A DNA stretch of 64,000 bases from Gigaspora margarita (GCA_009809945.1 WTPW01000549.1:76119-140118); one strand, 5' to 3'; shown: positions 35,299 to 48,149, counted from the first letter of the stretch. Numbers and translations are program-made. Notes: generated by a model not told the origin, from the letters alone.

Positions 35299-35735
35299 CT
35301 GCAGGTCAATAGCATAGTGGTTGCACTTCCAGGACATTAAGCATTTCAAATACAAGATTGCTAGTTCAAGTCCTATGAATAGTAAAAATTAACTATACAC
35401 AATCATATAAAGAATGGCCTGAATTAGGATGCTAGAACCACATTTGAATGGCTTAGCCACATTTTGGGCTTGGCTTAGATCAAGGCTCTCTGGACAATTC
35501 AGATAGATGTTGAGTAATCTGCTCTAATGGGGTTCTTATTTGATATGTTCTTTTCTCAGGGATGAAAACTTCTAGAAAAATTGGAATGAGGAATACATCT
35601 GGTCAAACTCAAATACCATCGGTGCATTTGTGCTCAAAATACTTGAACAGTTCTGGTTAAATCCCAGTTGTAAAATGGGTTAGCCAATTAAATTTGGCTA
35701 GAATAAAAATAAAAATAGGATGGCTTAGTACCAGT
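35299..35735 (+). mobile_element. Diverged tRNA-derived SINE
   Basis: The head CAATAGCATAGTGGTTGCAC followed by CTAGTTCAAGTCC resembles tRNA boxes A and B. Further on, GGATGCTAGAACCACA, GGCTTAGCCACA and GGTTAAATCCCAGTTG match the SINE at 3110-3837. The ends are uncertain. AATAGTAA occurs on both sides, a weak target duplication. Confidence 0.7.
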
Positions 35736-35999
35736 TAGACATGGTAGAAATTGAAAAATAGTAATAGATACACATGTATAGATTATTACATATATACAAA
35801 CATAGGATCTTGTTGGGTCCTATGATCAATGATCTTAATAAAAAGACCACCAACTGCAGCTTCGGGTGTATGCCCAAAGAAATTAAAAAAAAAGTACTTT
35901 TTAGACATAAATATTGGTGGCCCGATACAAATTTGCATATCTATTCACTCAATATTTGGCATTTTACTTTTTTTTTGTAGGATTTTTTATTGGGCTAAT

Positions 36000-37316
36000 T
36001 AAATAATAATCTCTGATTATCAAAGATGAGAACAAAAGAATTTGCTAATCATTTACACAACTCTCTTAAAATCATGAAATGTAAATTTGCCAAATTTGCT
36101 TCTGTTGTTTGATTACTTAATATATGCCAACTATTTTGAGTAAAACAATAATTAAAAAAAAAAGTCAAATGTTTAACGAATTTGAAAGCATTTGGTATAA
36201 TGGTCTTAAGTTCAAGAACAAGTGCAGGAACAAGAACAATAGCTCTGCAATAAATAAAAAAAATAATGGTATTAATAAAAAAATAGTAAATAGCAAATAC
36301 TAAGAAAAAATTACATTCCACTAAAGATTTAGATAATTGATTTCTAGATTTTTTGTAAATTTTTGATCAGAATTTTTGCTGCCCAGATTATTTGATAAAT
36401 ACTAGTTTTATATAGATCTACCAACTGATAAAATTATAGCTATATCCAAAATGTGATCAGTGTGCTAAAACTAATGTAGCAATATGATCAGTTATTATGC
36501 TTTAACATTTTTGATTAGTTATACAATCTGGGATCAAAAATGTTAAGACTAAAATGTCAATGAGCAAGTTATGACCAAGAATGAGTTACAATTCAAATTC
36601 TAGCAATTGTATCATGATAGTACCAAATCAACCTTAACTATATACAATATTGATATTGTATATCCTTTATGGTAAAGCATTGCATACATGTGATATATTT
36701 GAAAGAATCTGTTTAATGTACAAAAGATAAATTTTCTTTATCTTTATTTAAAAAGTGCATGCATCCCAATTTTTATTTTTTTGAAAAGCATCACATTACA
36801 CATATTTCATTGGGCTATGCCAGCATTAATTTAGGCCAGAGGAGAATTTTTATTGAAGCAATAGAAATTATGTCAAATTTGCAACTGTTGTTGCACTAGG
36901 AGTCACTGCAGGAATGATTAGCCAGTAGTTTCCCACTCACCAAAGCAAGCCGGCTGTGATTGGAGAAGTAGTAAGATAAAGTTAGAGAAATGATAGAATT
37001 ATGTAGTCATCAGCTTTGTGTGGAGTAGGGTGGGTTGCAAGAAATTCTTTGTTCAAGCCTGGTACTACTGTATCTGTATTTGTATTTGTTTTAAATACTG
37101 GCAGTGTGATCTGTTTGAATTTTGTTTCTTTGTGGCACTGTCATATGTATTGTATTTCTTGCATATGAATTTCAATCTTCATTGGCTTCCTAATTAGCAA
37201 TATGTGATTGGCACTATAGCATGTGCTGCCTCTCTTTTCGATTATGTGATCTACTATCACTTTGCATTAGCAACAGTTATGTATTTCTTATTTTGGCTTA
37301 GTTGTGGTATAGTCAG
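36000..37316. other. Part of the 11-kb block without a recognised feature
   Basis: A 90-codon open stretch (36049-36321, minus) shows no family signature, and base composition alone can explain it. Confidence 0.45.
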
Positions 37317-38752
37317 GTGATTAGATCCCAAACTAGTATTGCAAGCTAGCTTAGCCAGCCCAACCTGTCCAGCTGCGACTTGGCACAGTAAACATTTTGT
37401 AAACAAGCTTTTGTAGCAAATTTTTTTGTATTAACTAAATTAATAAATGCTTTTTATAATTACACACTAAATAATAAATGAAAATTACCCAAGAACATCC
37501 CAAAAATTTATCCTAAATTCTGCACAGCAAATAAATATTAAGGCCAAAATTACGCAAAATTCTACTAATGAAACTGCCCAATACTCATTAAATAAAAAAA
37601 TGGGTTTAGCTGATTTTATTGGTTTTGTAGCTAAAAATTTAAAGAATAATAATTTTTGCCAAAATTAAGAATTTTGAAATTTGTCAGCCTATATTACATA
37701 AATTCTAGAACATCTGATATTAATAATCAATAAGTTTTGGCTTAACAATAATTACTGAAACCCCAACCTTATTTAATTAGCAATATCTGACCAGTTAATA
37801 ACTAGATGTCCTGTAATTTAGGCTGATAATATTCAAAATTCTTAATTTTGGCCAAAAATTAGACTTTTTTAGATACAAAAAGAAACTTTCTAATAAAACT
37901 GCTGATAGTCATTAAGAAACAATATTCTGAAGCAATTTTTGGATCTATTTCTTAAAAAAGTTCCTTTTTTGTATCTGAAAAATACTAATTTCAGCCAAAA
38001 TTAAGAATTTTAAGATAATCAGCCTAAATTACATCTGAGTTCATAATTCTAGTAATCACTGCTAAATCAGTAAACATTCTGTCAGCCAATTTTTTATCAG
38101 ATATACCAAAATTTATGAAAACAACTATAATGTTGGGTGATGGTCTTCAAAATCCTTAATTTTTGCTAAAATTTAAGAAAACTTTTTAACAAATAAGTTT
38201 ACTTTGTGATAAAATTGCCTCAAAAACATTGTTCATTTAATGAGTAACAGCAGTTTCATTAATAGAATTTTGCATAATTTTGGTTTTACTATTTGTTTGT
38301 AGTGCATTTTTTGTGCATAAATTCTTATGTGTTCTTAGGGTAATTTTCATTGCTGTAGTGTAGTGAGGACTCATAGTTCTAAGCAACTTGAATGCACATG
38401 TATGCAATGTCCGTATGCAACTACCAATAAAAACTGTGAATTTCAGATCCCAGATGTACAAGTGTAACCAGAATGCATTTTCATGCATATTTATATAGCT
38501 ATACAATATTGTCATGTGATTCTGCTTTGGACCTACATCTGATTCTGATTTCCTAGTTTATTATTTAGTGCGTGATTATAAAGAGTATTTATTTATTAAT
38601 TTAGTTTATGCAAAAAATTCACTACAAAAGTTTGTTTACAAAATGCTTACTGTGCCAAGTTACGAATTAATTGGCTGGGCCAGCTAAACCAACCTGCAAT
38701 ACTGCTCCAAATGGGTGATCAAGTCTCCAAATGGGTGATTAAATCTCCAAAT
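37317..38752. mobile_element. ~1.4-kb inverted-repeat element
   Basis: Arms near 37340-37470 and 38560-38720 are inverted: CTTGGCACAGTAAACATTTT at the left against TTGGCACAGTAAGCATTTTG (complement of right), extending outward through AGTATTGCA and TTAGC(C/T)GGCC-like segments. The inside carries repeated CTAATTTTGGCCAAAATTA-like motifs in both orientations. Boundaries are approximate and no target duplication is resolved. Confidence 0.6.
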
Positions 38753-39070
38753 GTATATAAATTTACAAGAGAGTCACCAAAATTCTGAGTTGGATGCATC
38801 AGATCTGAATTGGTGTTTAGCCCTAGTTATTAGCAGGTTCTATAACAAAATTATCAGCTGGCCATTTTTTTAATAAATGGATTAGTAAAATTTTTATGAT
38901 CATGAGGCAAAATCAATTGATTCTAATCTAGCTAATTATGATTACATTGCATTCTGATATATTCTGATCCAGAATTTTAGAGACCCTCCTGTATTAATTA
39001 AACAGGTGATTGAATCTCCAAATAGGAGATCAAAACTCCAAACTACTGATTAAATCTTTCAATCAAAGGG
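38703..39070. repeat. ~21-bp minisatellite interrupted by a MITE
   Basis: CTCCAAATGGGTGATCAA-type units recur at 38706-38760 and again at 38998-39065 (CTCCAAATAGGAGATCAAA), on both sides of the MITE at 38766-38991. Confidence 0.65.
38766..38991. mobile_element. 226-bp TA-flanked MITE
   Basis: CAAGAGAGTCACCAAAATTC at the left is the inverse of GAATTTTAGAGACCCTCCTG at the right with a few mismatches, and TA lies on each side. This fits a Tc1/mariner-type MITE. A second, GC-richer (less decayed) copy starts at 59996. Confidence 0.82.
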
Positions 39071-39079
39071 TTAAAGCTC

Positions 39080-40640
39080 TATATGAACTAAAATATATAT
39101 GATGAGTTAGTTTCTGCTTATAAAGAGGACTGTGAATAGTGAACAAGTAGTTAATGATTGTAGATAGTATTTAATATAATTGTAATAACCCAATGTATTG
39201 ATTTATATTAATAAAGAGAAACCTTATACCTGTAATTATGTGTAATGATTTATCATTTTAAACCTTTTAATCTTAAGTACTTTAGTTCACAATCAAACTA
39301 AACTACACAATTTCATCAAGCTCTCCCAACTGTTTGTAATACATAATGCATACTCAGAAAAATTGCAATTGAGATTGCACCTTGCATTCTATAATTAGGT
39401 GAAGTAACATGTTGCAGTGAAAGCTGATGGCTTCTTGCCTGTATAACACATGCTGGGAAATAAATGTAAATGAGCAGCATTAATGCAAATAGCAATATTC
39501 AAATTATTCCTGCCTCGTGTATCAGAGCTTTTGGTCTGCTTTTTTCTTTTTTCTTTCTTTTTTTTTCTTTTTTTAGATTGTTTGTTTCAGGGGTGTGAAA
39601 TAAATGTTTACATAGCAATTCTATTACTGTATTAGATATAGAATATTGCACATAGAATTGCCTCATTATTTAACTTTATACTTATCTACATTCTGTTTGG
39701 AGTTGGTGGCTTATATTTACTAAAACTGGAAGGTAATAAAGAGTCATTTTTACTCTTTTGTTTATCTTCTCATGATGTTGATCTCTTCTGCATTGTCCAA
39801 ACCCGAACTAGCTAACATGACTTTGCCCTGGACTATGAGCTGCTTAGCCATCTTTTTGATCTATGAAGGGCTCATGCTCTAAGCCTTTTTTTTTTTATTT
39901 GTTTACTTAGAGTATTTTCTCATTGTTTGTATTATTATGATACTATTATTTTCTCCTATTATTAGTCATGGTTAGTAGAATTGACATAGCCCTAAATAAA
40001 ATAAAAATGTTCTATAGTGATGCTCAGTATTACTAAAATAATAATTCTGCACCCCAAAATCACAGCATTTTCTTATAATACCCCTGCCTTATAATTATTA
40101 TATTTTTTGTGCCTTTCCTATTTTGTTTATCTATGCTTACCCTATATTATTACTATATTTATACCTTTTTTATAACTATTTATAGTTGTCCTGATTTCTG
40201 TATTTGTCCATTTATAAATATATTTAATTACTACACATGATCTTTATTATAATTATTTTGTAATATATAAATATGAATTGGTTTGATACAGGAACAATAC
40301 TAAACATCATAAAGCCTTTATATATTATCACAAATCTGCTAGCCAAATGAATACTTAGTAAAGCAAATTTAAAGAATAATGCTTTGGGTGTATTGCCTTA
40401 ATTCAAGTAGTAATGTAAAAGAAGTTGATTAGTGCTAAAAGCATTAAATATTGGTAATATCAGATTAAAATTGATCTAACAATGTTAGTTTAATTATTTA
40501 TATATATCAAACATGTATATAAGTTGATGTATTTACTCTTTAAATATCATTAAGACATCAGTTCTCATGTTTAAGGCATTATTAGTAAATATTAGATATT
40601 AGGCATTATTTTAATAATTCTTTTTTTATAATAAAGACTC
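39080..40640. other. AT-rich stretch in the 11-kb block
   Basis: It contains a pyrimidine run (39540-39575) and a TATAAAG followed 100 bp on by AATAAAG (39118-39225), which might be promoter and poly(A) signals of an old repeat. No gene supported. Confidence 0.4.
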
Positions 40641-40661
40641 CTATAGTGAATGCTTGTTATG

Positions 40662-41782
40662 TTTTTTTTTTTTTATTCTTTGATGGACTTGCTAGCGCTT
40701 AGCTAGAATACAAAAAAGTAATTTATAGCTAACTAGAAAACTAGTTACTATTATAACCACCTGAATTAACCTTCTAATATATAAGCCTAGCATTACTCGG
40801 CTGCTTCTATAAGTGCCCAGATATGCCCTATCGCACCAATACTCTAAAGATATCTGATGTCCTAACGACAGTACTGCCAAAAACATTTGATTTCTCTTCA
40901 AATCCTTTCCACCTAGTATCTATGGTGGGGTCAGATATTAAATATTCATACTTAACCATACAAGAAAAAAGAGTAACAAGAAATTTAAAGAAAAAGTAAA
41001 AAAATGTAGAAAAACTTCAAACCCTACACGAAATACCAAGTAATAACAAAACTAAATAATAAAAGATGAGAGGAACAAAGAAAAAACCTATACTAATAAT
41101 GGAACTTACATACATTTTTGAAAGAAAAGAAAACAAAAAAAGAAAGAAAAAAAATGAAAAAACTAAAAAAAACTTAATTCTATCCTCAAAAGTTAAAAAT
41201 TATATAATACTGCACATTATATGTACATAAAAGAAAACTATGCCTAAAAGAATATTCTAGAAAGAAATTTTTATTCAATATTTCCTCCAAAGTACTTTGC
41301 ACATGTCATTCATTGTTTATTTCGCAGGAACCAAAAACCACTTGTAAATTGATTCGAATTAGGTAGCACTATTCTAATTTGGACAGCGTAAACATTGTCA
41401 ATCTTTTGGAGGAGTAAGCTGGTTTTTCTACTTTTTGGTGAAAATTTTGAAAAAACCAAAGAGAATATCGGGAGTGCCAAAACTTGCAAAGAGCATAAGT
41501 TTTATGCTTTGTAGAATAATATATTCAACCAGAAGTATATTTCTGCTGAGACTTCCACAACCTTTAACAAAAAACTTCAGGGTTGTTGCTCTGCTACATT
41601 TTCTATAGTAACAAAGTCTTCTGCCTGGAGAGCCAAACCCACAAGGAGAGTTCTTTTTCATCTCTATTTATCCAAGCTGCTTCTGATAAAGTTTTTGTTA
41701 TGTATAAATATATTAACTATAAAGTTTTCATAGGTTGGTAGTTTGGAGAAGGTTTGATCCAGAGGATTGTTGGAAAGAGTTC
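40662..41782 (-). mobile_element. Retrocopy or SINE-like insertion with 15-bp target duplications and poly(A)
   Basis: Bounded by TGAATGCTTGTTATG at 40647-40661 and 41783-41797. Directly inside the left copy is a T-run, the complement of a poly(A) tail, preceded on the minus strand by AATAAA. These are signs of LINE-mediated retroposition of an RNA transcribed from the minus strand. The 1.1-kb body is less AT-biased than its surroundings and has a 77-codon frame (41428-41661; CGFGSPGRRLCYYRK...) I do not recognise, then a pyrimidine-rich part. No tRNA-like head was identified. It could be a processed copy of a polyadenylated transcript or an unusual SINE. Confidence 0.7.
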
Positions 41783-41799
41783 TGAATGCTTGTTATGTT

Positions 41800-43550
41800 G
41801 TATCTGATAATTTTATTTTATTTAATTATATTTTTGTATTATTTCTCTTTGAATCCTATTTCTACATATTTATAAACACAGCCCTATATATTCCTTCTCT
41901 AGTTCACTGTTACTAATCTAAATCTGGACCTTTAATCTGCTACTTTTCCAATACCATTTTAATTATATAGCAAATGCACCACATGCAGTTTTTGTACCTA
42001 GCATTTTATTTCTATTCTTTTTCTTTTTTACCAAATAATGAGCACATACAATTTTTGCACCTAGCATTTCACTACTAATATTTTTTATGTCCTTTTTTGA
42101 TAAAAAATGTATGTTCTAGATTTGCATATAGTAACTATGCATCCTATAACTACAATTTAGTTTTTGTATCTAGCATTTTGTTGCCAATGTTTGTTTATTT
42201 TACTTTTTTTCCAAAACAATATATTTAGCCCAGTTTTGGCATCATTAATATTATGGTAATGGCATTATATAATCCTGGTTCTAGCATTTACACAAATTTC
42301 TTATTCCAGGTATGCCTCAAGAAGTAGAAAGCACTTCTAACATTTGTTCTAAAGGTATTGTAGTCATAATGATTCAGAAATAATTTTATAGAGTTAGTAA
42401 AGTTAATTTAAATTTTATATATTTATTAAAAAAAAAATTATAATACCAAAAATAACTCAGTGCAGTTCAACTTAGAAGAGCCAAGTTCTAACTAGAACTA
42501 TGATCTGTTTAGGTAACCCATATGCATCACTTGACCTGATAGGTTATAGGTCAAAAGTTACTTTAACTTGGTTCATATGGCCAGAATTAAATCAATAAAT
42601 TGCAATTTGCTTATAAATATCAATATATAATTTGTTCTAGATTAAGCAACATATTCACTGATGCAATAGATAAATGAACTCAAATTATAAGCAAAGTTAA
42701 TAAATTTTTAATACAAAATTTAAAATTTTCAGTTTAAATATCTAGAATACAGGATGCTCTCTGTACTAATAACTTTAATTAAAAATTATTATATTAAACT
42801 TTTAAGAATAAAATTAATATTTTCCATATAACCTGTATAATCTAGATCATGTTCAAGTTAGTATTTCTAACCTGGATCATGACTCAGGTTAGTATTTCTA
42901 ACCCAAGTCAAAGTTCTAGTTCTAACTTTCAAGATCAAATCCATTATAATTAAATAGTACATTGAATTTACCTTCTATTCAAAAAGAATATTGGTTATTC
43001 TAAGTTGAAGTTATGCCTTTAGTTGTAAATTGTCACTTATGTTTGAACTCTATTTAGTATTAATAATCTAGTAAAGAAAGAAAGATCAAATTAATCACCT
43101 TTATATAAAAATATAAATCAATTAAACTCTTAGTTTACCTAAGTTATTGAACAATTAATCTATCCTATTGTTTAATTAATCACTTACATCAATCCAATTT
43201 CACTTTTGATCATATGACAATCATTAATAATATTAATAATTGCATTAGAACCTTTTAACCCTTGCACTCTAAGAATAAAAAGAAGAATTAGATAATAGAG
43301 TTAATCTAGAACTACCAACCAAGAACATTTACAAAAAATTCAAAAAGTACTTATCTTTGCTTTGACCATACTATATAAACCCCAAAAATAATCTAAAACC
43401 TGGTCCAAATCTACACATATCTTTTTGTCTTCCAATTTGAGAACTAAGAACTTGTCTGTTTGTTAGATACTGCTTTGATTAGATAGTATTATAGTTAATA
43501 AATTTTAACTATATACCCAATTGTCTCCATTTTCACAACAAATATAATTT
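41800..43550. other. AT-rich stretch in the 11-kb block
   Basis: Repeated short phrases such as TGCACCTAGCATTT (near 42050) and TAACCTGGATCATG/TAACCCAAGTC (42870-42910). No gene supported. Confidence 0.45.
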
Positions 43551-43559
43551 TTTTTACAG

Positions 43560-45060
43560 TAAATTACTACAATACAGCAATAATTAGTAAGTTCTGTAAC
43601 AAAATTATTGCATTAAATTGGATAGAAACCACAATTGTTAATTCCAATATTGCATGTACCACAATAGTAAATAAGATTTGTAACAAAATTTTTATACCAA
43701 ATTATCATAGAAATTAAGATAGTTTATTCCAAAACAAATTAATTCACCTATATACTACTATAGCAAGGTTTTTGTTTTGTTTTTTATTTTAGTATAGTGT
43801 ATAACTATGAAAACATATATTAGTATTGCTCTTTTTGCTATCAAACAACCTATATGGTAGTTTTACAACTTTTACTCTTGTGCATTTGTTCTACTATCTA
43901 TTTAACTAAGCTGTTGTTCTAATAGGCCAACTGATTACTACTAACTGTTATTCTGACAGGTCACACAATTCAGTACCTTGGCTTAATACCTAACAATGCT
44001 AATCACAAATATTATATTTTATTACTATTTAGATTACTAATATCCAAAATTATATTATACTCACAAATAGAAGTAGCAAATGATTCAAGATAAGGCTACC
44101 ACAATACTTATGTATCAAGCAGCTATTACAACAATAGAAATATGACTATTAATTTATTACAATAGCAAGTAAGTCTTGTAACAAATTTTAATAATAGTAA
44201 TCATGGCTGTTAATTCTAACAACTATATACTGTTATTCCAATAGACTGTATAGTAAATTATGACAGAAATCACAACTGCAAATTCAATACAAACTGACTC
44301 AACTATATGTTAATAAAAATTGCATGTACCACAATAGCTTATTAGTTTTATAACAAATTTTTTACACTAATTTTTGATAGAATTTATAGCTATATTTCCA
44401 ATACAAACTAACTACATACTATCTTCTATTACAATAGTTAGTAAGATTTGCAACATTTTTTATAGCAAGCATAATGTTATTTTAATACAAAAAGTATTTC
44501 AATTTTAATTGTATAATGTGCACCACAATTGTCAGTGAGTTTGCAAACCAAATTTTTATAGCAAGATTATTTATAATAAATTATAATCAAGCTTCATAGA
44601 AAATTTTTACAATAAATATAATAGAATTTTATGACTATAGTTCTGATACAAACTAACTTAATTTATTTATATTCTATGTATTACCATAGTAGTAATAGTG
44701 CGCAAAACTATTGTAAAATAGCATAGATTTCTGGTCTAATTTTTTAACAGTTAGAAATTCTTTACTTTGTACAAATAATTCAATAGTTTAATAATATTAC
44801 TTTTAGCTATCATTCTAATTTCTATTTCATAAAACATTGCCAAAAAAAAGCAGAATACATTCCCAAAAATTTTGTGCTCTAGTTTGTAGCAAATTTTTAT
44901 AATAGAAAATTTAACTTTATACATAGTATATTACTATATTAGTAATACAAATTAATTTAATACATATTGTATTATTATAATAACTTATAAGTTTTGTAAT
45001 AGAATTTTTTATAGTAAATCAAATAGAAATTTTGAAAATTTAAATACAATTTAACTTATA
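43560..45060. repeat. Degenerate ~95-bp tandem repeats
   Basis: Units contain TACCACAATAGTAAATAAG, TTTGTAACAAAATTTTTATA and AATACAAACTAACT in the same order (for example near 43565, 43660, 44150, 44330, 44430, 44520 and 44980). Divergence is high. Non-coding. Confidence 0.7.
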
Positions 45061-46116
45061 AATAGCAAATACAGTAAAAATATTACTGTTAATGTAGTGA
45101 AATTATAAAAATTAAAAGATAATAATGCATCTTTAAATAAGGATTTTAAAATTTATCTAAGAATGCTTTTGATAAATAAACTTGAGTAAAATAATTCTTT
45201 AGCAAGCATGAGAAAAATTTTTAATTTAACAAAAATACATCTACCATATTAAGTATTTACAAAAAAAACTTGCACTAATTTGCTATAGAATGACTATACT
45301 AAATTCTATCCAAATATTTTAATATACAAAAATTAATTAAATTTTACATAGCTTACTGCATTTTCTTGATGCATTTCTTGTTTCTAAATATGCAATGATC
45401 ACTGGGTTACATTTTGTGAAATAATGCTAATGTCAACTGCCTGTATCATTTCTTAATCTACAATTATTAATTGCTTATACATATGAAAAAAAGAAATTAT
45501 ACATTTGATACAGCCTTTTTTTAATCATAACGATTAAAAAATTGACAAAGTCTATTATTTGCACAGTTTATTTTCAAAAGAACTAAAATTACCAAATCAA
45601 AAAGATACTAAACAGGCAGATATCTTACTATAGCAAAATAAAATTATTGCTACAGAAACAAGGGCACCAAATATCAACTATTACAACATACATTGTTATA
45701 ACACTTTGACATAACTGCTATATGTTACCAAGTTTCTGCAGAAGTTTTGTGACCATGGTGATAGCACAAACCATTTAAAAATATTTAATTCATTCACTAT
45801 TATATCGATTTTTGCTCTTATATAATAGCCTTATTATTATTTACTATTTGTTATATTGTATTTATTAACAAAATTCTGTTTATTTTTAAAGTAATTATTT
45901 ATATATATATTTTAGTTTTCTTAGCTATTTAACAAACATATATGGTAGAAAACATAGTATTCATAATAATACATATTGCAATTGTTTATTAAATTTGATT
46001 TATAATTTTGTTCAAATATTCTGTTCCTGGTTTTGCACATTGAGATTGTGCAGCTATCTAGTTAAATTATCCAAAATGGACCAGTAGATCAAAAAATATC
46101 AGCAAGTTCACAAATT

Positions 46117-46490
46117 AGCTAATATGTATAGAATTTTATTAATAAAATTCTATAAAATCTTATGAATAACAAATATTTACTAAATAATTCTAACTTAATG
46201 CACTAAGTAAACTTGTTTAGCATTTAAAAATATATTAAATTGGCAGAGTAGTTTTTATTTTACTTAAAATTTAGAGAAAAGATATTTAAATTTGACTTTT
46301 TTGATCAAAAATTCAAAATTATGCAACTTCTCCAAATTTCTAGTAAAATAAAAACAAAATTACTGATTTAATATATTTTTAGGTGCTGAACAAGTTTACT
46401 TAATGCATAAAGTTAGAATTTATTAGTAAAATTTTGTGAATTATAAGATTTTGTAAAATTTTATTAATAAAATTCTATAAAAAATTATAA
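46117..46490. repeat. Right-hand remainder of the palindromic array
   Basis: ATAGAATTTTATTAATAAA, AGTTAGAATTTATTAG and TTAGGTGCTGAACAAG show that this continues the array broken near 33690. Confidence 0.85.
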
Positions 46491-46931
46491 TTTGTGGTTA
46501 ACCAATCACAATTATGCATTTATGGCCAATAAAAAATTGTGATTATAGAGAAGTATATTTTTTAATAAATTAGTTTAATAAATGTTTAAAAATGTGATAA
46601 TGATTATACTATTAATGTGATTATATAGGTATTTTTAAATATTAAAAAATAACCATAAAAATTGTGCCATTATATAGAGTTTGTAATTATACAGAAGGTG
46701 ATTGTATAGGAGGAAGACTGTATATGACTATGATTATTTGCATAATAATATATAACAAATTTGTCATTTATTCATAATTGATCTATTTACTATAAAATAT
46801 TCTTATAAAAACATACTCTTAAAAGCTAAGATTTATTTACACTCTTATACTTACCAAGCAAGCTATTAAATATAATACTATATGATATAAAGATATTAAT
46901 GCTAATAATATATATTTGATATAATCAATAT

Positions 46932-47953
46932 ATTTTTTTCTTATGTCAAAGTTTCCGCTATGGGAAAGGCTTTTATTCAAGTATTCAGATCACAGACGCC
47001 TCCAGGGGCACCCTAACATTTGTTACATAAATGAAAGTACAACTAGCCACATGTACAACTTTTGGTTGTCTAATTTAAGTAGTCTGCCAAAGGTTCTACA
47101 CTAGTTGCCATACCTGCAACCCAACTAGGGGTTACCTATTTAAACCCTCTGGTTCCTGCTCCTCCTGCTGATCCTCCTTGTATCACTGATACAGTCCTCT
47201 ATTATGTAAGACAGTCAAGAACAGTCCCAGATGTATCACAAAACCCCTTTAGGACTAGTTTATTCTTGCAAAACACTTGGTAGAGCAGTTCCTGTCCCAC
47301 ACAGATATTACCTACACTTTGGTAACTTACGCATCTACTGAGGCAGACCACTTGCAGTCCAGGGGTTACCTAAACTGCTATCATTATCTATTTCTGCCCT
47401 TGTGAAGTTCTCTAACCCCAGTACTAGTCATTTCTTCTTCCAGCTTCTTTACCCCAGTTGCATTCCTACTCCCAATCCTAAGACCTGAAAGGGTTGGTCA
47501 GCCTGGCATTAGAGTACCATATGGTCTTCTGCTTCTTGGTATATGTTTCTATAACATATGTCCTTTTCCTCTGGTATGACTCTGGTGGTCCAGTTGGTAG
47601 GGTCCTCCAACCCTTTTTATCATGGGTTTGCTTCTGGTTAGTCCCTGTCCGAGATCCTTTCTTGGCACTAGCAAAAGTTGGGTACTTCTTTACTTGGGTC
47701 TTTCCAAGTGGGTTCTTTTGCTAATTTCCAGAATTTTATGCCTTCTTTACTCTCATGTAACATTACACAAGTCAGTTAGCTTCCAATAACTTGGTATCAC
47801 TCAGGTTACAGATCAAAGATCCAATTAGTTGAAGTGCAAATTAGTCACTATAACACAGATACAATTTTCAAAAATGTCTTCAGTGGGATTTGAACTTTGC
47901 ACCTGTTGCTTGGTGGGTGACAACAACCCAACTTCACTATGTCACCACACCCC
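46932..47953 (-). mobile_element. Long (1.0-kb) tRNA-headed SINE with 16-bp target duplications
   Basis: Bounded by TTGATATAATCAATAT at 46916-46931 and 47954-47969. On the minus strand it begins with a tRNA-like head (TGGTGACATAGTGAAGTTGG, then AAAGTTCAAATCCCACTG as box B) and ends in an A-rich tail (T-run at 46933-46939). It is markedly GC-richer than its surroundings. The body is unrelated to the 3110-3837 SINE as far as I can see. A 76-codon open stretch on the plus strand is chance. Confidence 0.88.
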
Positions 47954-48149
47954 TTGATATAATCAATATTGTAAACTTCTTATAACATATAATCATGATT
48001 ATCTATGCTATTTAATTTTTATGTGTGCAAATGATTGGTAAAATGTATAGAATATTTGTGATTAGATAATAATTTTATTATTCCTTAAATAGTAAACAAT
48101 TGTAGGCAAATTTGCATACAATTTTACAATAAATATATCTTTGATTTAT

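Larger units (their letters stand above)
35009..46031. mobile_element. 11-kb inserted block with short inverted ends, origin unknown
   Basis: ACCAGGAACAGA at 35009-35020 is inverted as TCTGTTCCTGGT at 46020-46031, and the block separates two arms of one foldback element. On both sides lies a partly matching CATTGAGAT...TAGT segment, perhaps a long, imperfect target duplication. The inside is AT-rich without a recognisable transposase, polymerase or capsid gene. It holds a SINE, an inverted-repeat element, a MITE, a retrocopy-like insertion and a ~95-bp tandem array. It may be a large non-autonomous transposon or an accumulated cluster. A single ACCAGGAACAGAGT also occurs at 2057-2070. Confidence 0.5.
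33690..46116. mobile_element. Related foldback element, split by two later insertions
   Basis: GGCTAATTTGTGAACTTGC (33690) mirrors GCAAGTTCACAAATTAGCT (about 46094-46112), and the arms match the 32256-33000 element (CCATTTTGGATGATTTAAC). The two halves are now 12 kb apart because of insertions at 34016-34740 and about 35009-46031. Beyond 46116 the interrupted palindromic repeat resumes (TATAGAATTTTATTAATAAA), confirming that this is one disrupted element. Confidence 0.82.

Noticed and set aside
35290-35380. Possible tRNA gene from boxes A and B
   Set aside because: The acceptor and anticodon stems do not fold cleanly, and the downstream body matches the SINE at 3110-3837.
36049-36321. 90-codon hydrophobic open stretch
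   Set aside because: AT-rich DNA favours Phe/Ile/Leu codons. There is no domain signature and no neighbouring exons.
39118-39225. TATAAAG followed by AATAAAG, resembling the promoter and poly(A) part of a retrotransposon terminal repeat
   Set aside because: No second copy, primer-binding site or internal domain was found in the window; too weak to call.
47494-47724. 76-codon open stretch on the plus strand
   Set aside because: It lies antisense within a SINE with target duplications and has no family resemblance.
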